A stretch of 27,782 nucleotides of DNA, from positions 1 to 27,782 of the forward strand of contig JAGTUW010000318.1 of assembly GCA_018224345.1 (NCBI GenBank). The letters are read 5' to 3'. Position numbers and translations under genes: made by a program. Under the pieces are notes generated by a model, which had not been told where the DNA came from, did not search any database, and saw only the letters and a list, made by a program, of their open reading frames with translations. Positions 16,636-23,200 of the stretch are shown here, piece by piece. How positions within the stretch are numbered: the first letter of the stretch is position 1; each line of letters begins with the position of its first letter. The DNA comes from Bacteroidota bacterium (lineage in GTDB: Bacteria; Bacteroidota; Ignavibacteria; SZUA-365).

Positions 16636-17757
16636 ATGCGGTTTTTGACTCTCCTGCTCCTGACCAGCCTCTTTTCTCTCAACGCGAATGCGCAGATAGA
16701 AATCGATACCAAGGCCTTACTCGAGGATTATTCACGCGAACTCTTCTCCGCCAATGCGAAAGGGTTTATGAGTCCTCTCGTCATCGTCTCGAATGTCGGG
16801 GCCAATGACGCCTTTTACAACCGGGCCTATGTTCCAAAGGTCAACACATTGTATTTCGATATTTCTGTCCGCAGTATGCTGGCCTTTGTTCTCGAAGACG
16901 AGCGCACATTCACTGCCACGTTGCCTCTCGCGGAACAGCCCAATCCTCACCCTCCCCTCTCGGAGGCCTGGTTTCGCGTCGTCCAACTCAACTATTTCAA
17001 AACACAATTACGTGGTGCAGTTGCGGCAGGGGAACTTGAGACCAACGTGACAACGGCAACAGTGTTCGGTGACCAGGGCAGCGGCTTCACCATTCCCAAG
17101 GATTACATCCGTGAGAATGTCGCTGGCATGGACAGTGCGACACTGGCGCGTTTACCGAGTCAACTGGCGCTGACACCCGGCACGAATCAGGATTTCGTTG
17201 TTGCCGCCGTCCCACAGCTCACTATCGGTTCATACTATTCCACCGAACTCCTGCTGCGCTATGTGCCGCCTGTTGTGTTCGACGAGAATGTCGGGAAATT
17301 TTCCTTTTTCGGTATCGCCGTCAAGCATGCCTTCACAAATTGGCTATATCAGTCTCCCGTCAATGCCGCCGTGCAGATCGGGTTTCAGCACAGCACCATC
17401 ACCAATGAAGTCGGGGTTACGAAAGCGAAGCTCGAGGCGGATACTGACCTGTTCGCAATCAACCTGCATGCGTCCCGCCGGTTTCGCTGGATCGAACCGT
17501 ATTTGGGACTTTCCTTCGAAAGCCTCTCCTCAAAGGGCAGCTACACCTTCACGCTGCCGGCGAATATCAGAGAAGAGATAGGCTATGACATTGATCCCCA
17601 GACCGTGCCCGTCGAGCTGAGAGACAATGCAGTCAAGTTGACACTCGGTGTCACCGGACATATCGGACCGATGCAGATTTTTCTGGGAACGGGTATCACC
17701 AAGCATCTGATTTTCAGCGGTGGTATCGCCTATCGCTTTCTCCCGAATAATCCGTGA
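16636..17757 (+). CDS. DUF6588-like exported protein (copy 2)
   Basis: 373 residues, a paralogue of the preceding gene with a longer N-terminal half. The signal peptide is MRFLTLLLLTSLFSLNANAQ. Shared blocks are TATVFGDQGSGF, VAAVPQLTIGSYYSTELLLR, ENVGKFSFFGIAVKHAFTNW and the final barrel-like strand SGGIAYRFLP. The central segment (about 170-200) is an extra insertion compared with copy 1. The ATG at 16636 follows GAAGAGGG; a TTG at 16621 that overlaps the previous stop is less likely. Probably an outer-membrane or periplasmic beta-rich protein of unknown function. No clear terminator is seen after it. Confidence 0.75.
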   Translation: MRFLTLLLLTSLFSLNANAQIEIDTKALLEDYSRELFSANAKGFMSPLVIVSNVGANDAFYNRAYVPKVNTLYFDISVRSMLAFVLEDERTFTATLPLAEQPNPHPPLSEAWFRVVQLNYFKTQLRGAVAAGELETNVTTATVFGDQGSGFTIPKDYIRENVAGMDSATLARLPSQLALTPGTNQDFVVAAVPQLTIGSYYSTELLLRYVPPVVFDENVGKFSFFGIAVKHAFTNWLYQSPVNAAVQIGFQHSTITNEVGVTKAKLEADTDLFAINLHASRRFRWIEPYLGLSFESLSSKGSYTFTLPANIREEIGYDIDPQTVPVELRDNAVKLTLGVTGHIGPMQIFLGTGITKHLIFSGGIAYRFLPNNP

Positions 17758-17777
17758 CCGCAGGCAGGCATCCGGGC

Positions 17778-17887
17778 GCGCTGCTCTGCCCGCCAGGTCT
17801 TATACGATCCCGTTTTTATATATTTCGCTGTTCACCCCATGAAGCCCTGCTCTGCTCTGCGCTGCTCTGTCCTGCTAGGTCTCATAC
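17778..17887. repeat. Imperfect direct repeat pair flanking a gene end
   Basis: A 28-base word (17778-17805, starting GCGCTGCTCTG and ending AGGTCTTATAC) recurs as a 29-base word (17859-17887, starting GCGCTGCTCTG and ending AGGTCTCATAC). The second copy covers the last codons and stop of the CNNM gene; the first lies in the intergenic tail. Between them are CTGCT-rich simple repeats. Confidence 0.6.
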
Positions 17888-18918
17888 TCTCCTTTTCCAT
17901 GACGCAATTCCCGCAGCATCCGTGCCCTGACACGGAGGTCGACGTCACGGTCGTGTTCGTCGACGATTTCGCCGACCAGTTGTTCGAGAATATCCTCAAG
18001 TGTGATGACGCCCGCCGTCCCTCCATATTCGTCGACGACAATCGCGATATGTTCACGATTCTTCATCAGCGAATCGAGCAGGCGATTTGCGCTTATGGTA
18101 TCAGGGATAAAGCTGACTTCGTCTGCGAATTCCGCCAGCGTTTTCTGCCCTCGCCCCCGGGCCAGGGCCACGAGCAGATCACGAATATGCACGATGCCGA
18201 TAATGTCATCGAGGTCTTCGCCATAGATGGGAATACGACTGACGGAGGCACGATAGAGATCCCTGGCGGCTTCGTCGAGTCGCAACGACGCACGCAGCGC
18301 GAACACGACTGTACGCGGTGTCATGATATCACGGGCAAGAATATCATCGAGCTGAAAGACGCGCCTGATCAGGCGGCTTTCGCTTTCAAGAATATTTCCA
18401 TGCCGCCTGCTCAAGCGTGCAAGAATTTTGATTTCTTCTTCGTCGGGTTCCGTCTTCAGTTCGGTATGAAGGCCGAACGGTTTGATCAGCAGATTGATCA
18501 GCAGGATGAGCGGTTTGAAGACAATGCGGAGAAATAACACCATGCGTGCGGTATGTCGTGCATATTCCGCAGCATGCCTCTCGCCTATGGTTTTCGGAAC
18601 TACTTCGCCCAGCACGATAATGATGAACGTGAGAATGGCAGAGAACAATCCTACCCAGATATCCCCGAACACGTCCACAGCAACGGCACCGACGGCAATG
18701 GAGCCAGCGATATTTGCCATATTGTTGAGTATGACGATAGCGACAATGGATTCCTGAATGTTCTCCTTGTTCGATTGCAGTATTTCCGCACCGGGTTTGC
18801 CGCGCTCTACCTGCTGCTCGATCTGTATCTGCGAGACCGAAAACAGGGAGGCCTCCGTACTCGAAGCGAGAAAGGAAAGCAGCATGATGAGCAGGGAAAG
18901 AATGATCAACAACGTCAT
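17875..18918 (-). CDS. CNNM/CBS-domain membrane protein (hemolysin C/CorC-like), short C-terminus
   Basis: 347 residues from the ATG at 18918. Residues 1-150 are a CNNM (DUF21) transmembrane domain with about four membrane segments and the hallmark IIIVLGEVVPKTIGER (99-114). Residues about 197-255 and 265-320 are a CBS pair (ARDIMTPRTVVF, then VVDEYGGTAGVITLEDILE at 295-312). Relatives are implicated in Mg2+/Co2+ efflux or resistance. The C-terminal CorC_HlyC domain of about 80 residues found in most homologues is absent: the protein stops about 25 residues after the second CBS motif, and only 117 bases separate this stop from the neighbouring gene. A start 13 codons upstream (18957) adds only polar and Cys-rich residues before the first helix. 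Confidence 0.9.
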   Translation of the reverse strand: MTLLIILSLLIMLLSFLASSTEASLFSVSQIQIEQQVERGKPGAEILQSNKENIQESIVAIVILNNMANIAGSIAVGAVAVDVFGDIWVGLFSAILTFIIIVLGEVVPKTIGERHAAEYARHTARMVLFLRIVFKPLILLINLLIKPFGLHTELKTEPDEEEIKILARLSRRHGNILESESRLIRRVFQLDDILARDIMTPRTVVFALRASLRLDEAARDLYRASVSRIPIYGEDLDDIIGIVHIRDLLVALARGRGQKTLAEFADEVSFIPDTISANRLLDSLMKNREHIAIVVDEYGGTAGVITLEDILEQLVGEIVDEHDRDVDLRVRARMLRELRHGKGEYET

Positions 18919-18921
18919 GGC

Positions 18922-18952
18922 AAAATGTATCGGAAATCGGCATGAGAAACAA
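18922..18952 (-). promoter_or_regulatory. Candidate promoter at the CNNM start codon
   Basis: Minus strand: TTG (18952-18950), 20 bases, TACATTTT (18929-18922), one base off TAnnTTTG. The preferred ATG lies only three bases further, so the mRNA would be leaderless or nearly so. If the longer start at 18957 is real, this is coincidence. Confidence 0.3.
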
Positions 18953-19086
18953 TGCATACACCATAGAAAAATGCGCTTGAAGCTGTATCTTTCATCAATT
19001 CACGTCCCGACCCGGTCTCTTTCACTTTCTGTGTCCGGGCTCTGATGGCAGCGCAACAAAAACACACGATTGAAATCTCGGTAATT

Positions 19087-20931
19087 ATGAACATACGATC
19101 ATTTATTCCTGTTCCCGCAATCCTCGTTCTGTTTGTCACTCTCACCGGAGCGCTGTCCGCACAGGAGGTTGTAGAGGTGGATCGCGATTCGCCACGTGCA
19201 ACGTTCCGGAGCTATCTCGAAAACATTGTTCAATATACCTCGGCAGAGCAGGAGGAAGTAGCCGAGCGTGCATTGCAACATGCGGTCGCATGTCTTGATC
19301 TGAGCGGTCTGCCTTCCGCATTGCGGGAGGAACGTGGGCGACGTGCCGCCCGTGATCTGAAAATCTTTTTTGACAGATACGAGCTGATCGATCTCGATGA
19401 GATCCCCGAGGAATGGGACGGCACGAGATACATCTGGCGTAAACCAACAGCAGATGCGGAAATCTCACTTACCCTCGGTGAGGACAGTCTCTGGCGTTTT
19501 TCGGAGAGGACGATCGAATCCTTGCCCATACTGCTGGATCTCGTACGTGGGGAAGACATTGTTGAGGGAGTAGAGACGACTCTCGCTCCGGAAACACTGG
19601 CCGACTGGATGCGCAGCAACCTTCCCAAATCACTTCGGGTACGGACGGTCTATTTTGAAAACTGGCAATGGCTGGCGTTGCTGGTGATTATTTTCATCGG
19701 TGTCCTCATCGAACGTTTAATCATCTTCTTCGCAAGTGATTGGATACAACGACTTATCAGGAGAGGCAAGGCGAGCCTCGAATTCGAGGTTGACCGTCAG
19801 CTGATCAAACCGCTCGGGATTCTCGCCATGGCGCTGTGGTGGTCCTTGATGCTGACTCCGCTGGACCTCCCGCTCCAGGCCACCGCTATTCTCTTTTTCG
19901 CCGTACAGTTCGTGATTGCCGGGAGCGGTGTCTGGGCGGCCTATCGCATGGTGGATCTGCTGGCCGCGTATTTCATGACACTGGCGGTACGCACCGACTC
20001 CAAATTCGATGACCTCCTCGTCCCGATGCTTCGCCGCGTCCTGAAAATCATTGTCATCGCGTTCGGACTTCTCTTTATTGCAGACAATCTCGATATAGAT
20101 ATTACCAGTCTGCTGGCCGGGATTGGTATCGGCGGTATCGCTTTTGCTCTTGCCGCCAAAGACACCGTGGAAAATCTTTTCGGCTCGTTGACGGTGATGT
20201 TCGACAAACCATTTGAAATCGGCGACTGGATCAAGATCGGAGATCTTGAAGGCACCGTCGAGGACGTCGGCTTCAGATCCACACGTATCCGCACGTTTTA
20301 CAATTCGCAGATTTCAATGCCCAATTCCCGGCTGGTGAGCATACCGGTGGACAACCTCGGACGCAGGCGTTACAGGCGCGTGTCCACCACGTTGGGTGTG
20401 CAATACGATACACCACCGGACACTATCGATGCCTTCTGCGAAGGAATCAGAGAACTCATTCGCAAACACCCGTACACCCGCAAAGATATGTACATGGTGT
20501 ATTTCAACGAATTCGCGGATTTTTCCCTGAACATCCTGCTTTACGTCTTCCATGAGACACCGGACTGGCCGACGGAGCTGCGCGAACGCCACCGGCTGTT
20601 CACCGATATTCTGCGCCTGGCCCGCAAGCTCGGTGTGGAATTCGCCTTCCCGACGCAAACACTGCATATCGCAAACGCACCACCGATAGAACTCCGAAGC
20701 AGTGATGCTGCGCCGGCATCCGGGATGAGCGAGCACAGGCAAGGGACCGTTCCGCCACCCGAAGACGTTGATGAGCTGTCTGCCAGCAGGCTACGCGGGA
20801 GAATGGAAGCGGATGCGATCGTGCAGGCTCTGTGGGGCGATATGCAACAGGCGCCTGTCTCCTTCGACGAAGCGGGCAGCATGAATCCCGGAGAAGGGAC
20901 ATCGAAGCATCATAAACACGATCACACATAA
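19087..20931 (+). CDS. MscS-family mechanosensitive channel
   Basis: 614 residues. A signal peptide (MNIRSFIPVPAILVLFVTLT) leads to a periplasmic domain of about 160 residues (25-190), then membrane segments at about 194-216, 241-261, 264-300 and 317-334. The pore-lining helix is DITSLLAGIGIGGIAFALAA (338-357), followed by KDTVENLFGSLTVMFDKPFEIGDWI (358-382), the MscS signature, and the beta domain (VEDVGFRSTRIRTF, MPNSRL). A cytoplasmic C-terminal tail of about 90 residues beyond the vestibule is low-complexity and ends His-rich (KHHKHDHT). The channel opens under membrane tension to release solutes in osmotic downshock. The ATG at 19087 puts the signal at the N-terminus; an ATG 14 codons upstream is also in frame. 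It is 32 bases before the HD-domain protein gene, probably co-transcribed. Confidence 0.93.
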   Translation: MNIRSFIPVPAILVLFVTLTGALSAQEVVEVDRDSPRATFRSYLENIVQYTSAEQEEVAERALQHAVACLDLSGLPSALREERGRRAARDLKIFFDRYELIDLDEIPEEWDGTRYIWRKPTADAEISLTLGEDSLWRFSERTIESLPILLDLVRGEDIVEGVETTLAPETLADWMRSNLPKSLRVRTVYFENWQWLALLVIIFIGVLIERLIIFFASDWIQRLIRRGKASLEFEVDRQLIKPLGILAMALWWSLMLTPLDLPLQATAILFFAVQFVIAGSGVWAAYRMVDLLAAYFMTLAVRTDSKFDDLLVPMLRRVLKIIVIAFGLLFIADNLDIDITSLLAGIGIGGIAFALAAKDTVENLFGSLTVMFDKPFEIGDWIKIGDLEGTVEDVGFRSTRIRTFYNSQISMPNSRLVSIPVDNLGRRRYRRVSTTLGVQYDTPPDTIDAFCEGIRELIRKHPYTRKDMYMVYFNEFADFSLNILLYVFHETPDWPTELRERHRLFTDILRLARKLGVEFAFPTQTLHIANAPPIELRSSDAAPASGMSEHRQGTVPPPEDVDELSASRLRGRMEADAIVQALWGDMQQAPVSFDEAGSMNPGEGTSKHHKHDHT

Positions 20932-20963
20932 CCCGTAGCTGATTTTTCGGCAGGATAATCCAG

Positions 20964-22172
20964 ATGCGATATCCAAGTTCAATACGACAGATGCAGACGG
21001 ACCCGCGGTACGACGCGGCGAAACAGCTTCTGCAACAGGTACTTCATCGTGAAAGTCCTGATTTCTCTCTCCTCATTTCACTCTATGGCGTCAGGCAGGC
21101 ACAGAGCATGCATGCGGTGCTCGGACGTTTTCTCGAACTCCACCACGAGGAGTTCGGTACGCCGCGGCCCAGGCAGTTCAATGCTTCGACGGAGATTTCG
21201 GACGCACGCAGCCGTGTTGAGGAATTAACTGCATTTCAAAATCTGCAGGAACATCTTCTTTTTGGTGGGCTGCCCGAGACGGAAGACCTGCGTCCCTTCT
21301 ACGGAGCGTACGCGGAACAGGTACGCACGATATTGCAGCTTTTTCTCACCCTCGACCTGAAGCGTCAATGCGGCATCACTTCTGCCGCACATTTGAATCG
21401 TGTCGGGGTCGTCGTAGGCAAGATGGGAATGGATCTGCCAGGTGAACATCTCTACAGTACGATCGGTGTCATGCACGATGCCCTCGAAGATCTGCTTGAG
21501 AAAGCGACGGATGAACATGGTGTCATCTACGGGACGCGAAGCTATCAGAAATTCCTCAATCGCTATGCGGCGCCCGAACTCCATGCGCATCTTCGCCTCG
21601 TGACGAATTTTTACGACCTGCTGCTGGCGGAAATTCACAACCGCCTCAGAAGCGAGGGGAAGTACATGAAAAAAGAAGATCTGCTATGGGGGCTTGAGGA
21701 AATGTATCTTCACGAACCAGTTGATATTCACCCGTATCTCGAGAAGATGCATTATCTCCTTGAGGACAGCGAGCTCGATGGAGACGTGTACAGTCAGGCG
21801 AAGTGGAAATGTTACAGTGAATTGTACATCCGGGAAATGGCCGTCTACACGCACTCACGGGGAGACTACCGCACATTTGAAATCAAGGCGATCGACCTCT
21901 CCGACAATGGTCACGGCCGGGATGCACTGGCCATGACCTCGCGTGTAAAAAATCTGATCAAGCATCAGATCTACGTGAATTACGGTATCCGGCTGCGATC
22001 CACCTGGCACGCACTCAATAACCGCATCGCCGAACTGCAGGAAGACGCGCTGGTTCACTCCGAACACATCATTATCAACGACCTCCTGCAGAAGCAGTCC
22101 TATATTGATTTCGCCATGTCGACCATGCTCAAACTGCTCTCTCTCAAGTCAATTTTTTTTACTGACCGCTGA
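20964..22172 (+). CDS. Divergent RelA/SpoT-type HD-domain protein (putative)
   Basis: 402 residues, soluble, not recognised as a named family. The middle region carries what looks like the metal and active-site set of the RSH (ppGpp) hydrolase HD fold: H143 in AAHLNRVGVV, H171-D172 and E175-D176 in MHDALED, and K308-x-x-D311-x-x-x-N315 in IKAIDLSDN, matching the K-x-x-D-x-x-x-N spacing of the RSH motif (KLADRLHN in canonical enzymes). The block between HD and the last motif is about 70 residues longer than in standard RSH proteins. No synthetase, TGS or ACT domain is present. The N-terminal 110 and C-terminal 80 residues are helical. The start ATG is 20964. It follows the MscS channel gene at short distance in the same direction. 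Function is inferred only from residue spacing. Confidence 0.6.
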   Translation: MRYPSSIRQMQTDPRYDAAKQLLQQVLHRESPDFSLLISLYGVRQAQSMHAVLGRFLELHHEEFGTPRPRQFNASTEISDARSRVEELTAFQNLQEHLLFGGLPETEDLRPFYGAYAEQVRTILQLFLTLDLKRQCGITSAAHLNRVGVVVGKMGMDLPGEHLYSTIGVMHDALEDLLEKATDEHGVIYGTRSYQKFLNRYAAPELHAHLRLVTNFYDLLLAEIHNRLRSEGKYMKKEDLLWGLEEMYLHEPVDIHPYLEKMHYLLEDSELDGDVYSQAKWKCYSELYIREMAVYTHSRGDYRTFEIKAIDLSDNGHGRDALAMTSRVKNLIKHQIYVNYGIRLRSTWHALNNRIAELQEDALVHSEHIIINDLLQKQSYIDFAMSTMLKLLSLKSIFFTDR

Positions 22173-22196
22173 CTTTGCCATCAATCGTTTTTCCTC

Positions 22197-22227
22197 TTGA
22201 CATTGATATGCCTGCTGTGTAGATTTA
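22197..22227 (+). promoter_or_regulatory. Promoter of the DUF72 gene
   Basis: TTG (22197-22199), 20 bases, TAGATTTA (22220-22227), one base off the Bacteroidota TAnnTTTG element. The same site also reads TTGACA-N17-TAGATT in sigma-70 terms. Transcription would start near 22234, about 24 bases before the ATG at 22258. Confidence 0.55.
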
Positions 22228-22247
22228 CTTAGACATTTGACTAAGTA
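22226..22247. promoter_or_regulatory. Candidate operator palindrome
   Basis: TACTTAG (22226-22232), eight bases, CTAAGTA (22241-22247): a perfect 7-base inverted repeat that overlaps the end of the promoter -7 element and the expected transcription start. The position suits a repressor site. The binding protein is not identifiable. Confidence 0.45.
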
Positions 22248-22257
22248 CCGGAAGGCC

Positions 22258-23127
22258 ATGCATCAGGAACATCTTTTCGCAAACAGGGACGCACGCGTAC
22301 TCCCGCCTCGCAGCATCTGGAAACTGCGGAGGTACGGTATTTTTCTCGGGACCAGCGGATATTCCTATGATGACTGGGTTGGTCCGTTTTACCGTCACGG
22401 GACACCCAAAGCCGCGATGCTGGACTACTATCGGCATTTCTTTCCGACGGTCGAGCTGAATTACACATACTACACCATGCCGCGTCCGAGTACGCTTTTC
22501 CAGATACGCAACAAGGCACCCCAGATGCAGTTCAGCGTCAAGGCACATCAGAGCATGACGCATCAGCGTCGCGGGCTCCGGCAATCGTGGCAGGACTTCG
22601 CCGATGCTATGACGGTTCTGTCCGATACCGGCCAGTTGACTTGCCTTCTTTTTCAGTTTCCCTTCAGTTTCAAATATAACGAAGAGAATTCCTCTTATGT
22701 TGAAGACCTGATCGTTTATTTTGATTTATTTCATGTAGTACTTGAGTTCAGACATGCAAGTTGGCACTCTAAAAGCATTTATCGTCGCTTTGCTACAAAT
22801 AAAGTATGTTTTTGTTCTATCGACGCGCCCCGTTTACCCGGTTTGACGAGCAATGTGCTGTATCGTGGAAAAGATGTGGCGTATTATCGCCTTCACGGGC
22901 GGAATGCACGGAACTGGTTCGTGGGTGATAACGTCACCCGCTATGATTATCGCTACGGGGAGACCGAGATACGGGACATCGTCGAAAATATTATCGCACT
23001 TGCGGAGGCAGCACGACATGTATTCATTTATGCGAACAACCATCCTCGCGCTCAGGCGGTTGAAACTGCCGTCAGGATCGCCGAAGCGCTGGATCAGCAT
23101 GCTGCGCTGGCGACACTTCAACCGTAA
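22258..23127 (+). CDS. DUF72 (YecE-like) protein
   Basis: 289 residues of the DUF72 TIM-barrel-like family, whose biochemical role is not established. Signatures: IFLGTSGYSYDDWVGPFY (28-45), PTVELNYTYYTMPRPSTL, FSVKAHQSMTH, LLFQFPFSF, VVLEFRHASW, CSIDAPRLPG, YYRLHGRNA and VFIYANNHPRAQA. The ATG at 22258 is preceded by GGAAGG; a TTG at 22237 would lie inside the candidate operator. The gene has its own promoter and stands convergent to the VWA protein gene. The stretch 22670-22820 is strongly AT-rich compared with the rest: 22681-22740 has 18 G/C in 60, while 22561-22620 has 38 in 60. Confidence 0.93.
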   Translation: MHQEHLFANRDARVLPPRSIWKLRRYGIFLGTSGYSYDDWVGPFYRHGTPKAAMLDYYRHFFPTVELNYTYYTMPRPSTLFQIRNKAPQMQFSVKAHQSMTHQRRGLRQSWQDFADAMTVLSDTGQLTCLLFQFPFSFKYNEENSSYVEDLIVYFDLFHVVLEFRHASWHSKSIYRRFATNKVCFCSIDAPRLPGLTSNVLYRGKDVAYYRLHGRNARNWFVGDNVTRYDYRYGETEIRDIVENIIALAEAARHVFIYANNHPRAQAVETAVRIAEALDQHAALATLQP

Positions 23128-23150
23128 ACGCGGCTGTCGCATGGCGTAAC

Positions 23151-23184
23151 TCCCGACATTCGATACAGTTATCGAAGCACGGGA
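23151..23184. other. Long hairpin between convergent genes
   Basis: TTCGATA-CAGT-TATCGAA (23159-23176) is a perfect 7-bp stem. It is extended by TCCCG (23151-23155) pairing with CGGGA (23180-23184) across a 3x3 internal loop. It lies in the 73-base gap between the DUF72 gene and the VWA gene, which converge here. No T-run follows on either strand, so it is not a standard terminator, but the position suits transcript ends in both directions. Confidence 0.5.
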
Positions 23185-23200
23185 TATCCTGAAGAAAAGC

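Noticed and set aside
17758..17874. Lost C-terminal domain of the CNNM gene restored by a frameshift
   Set aside because: The remaining intergenic DNA is only 117 bases and simple-repeat rich, too short to code for the missing domain in any frame.
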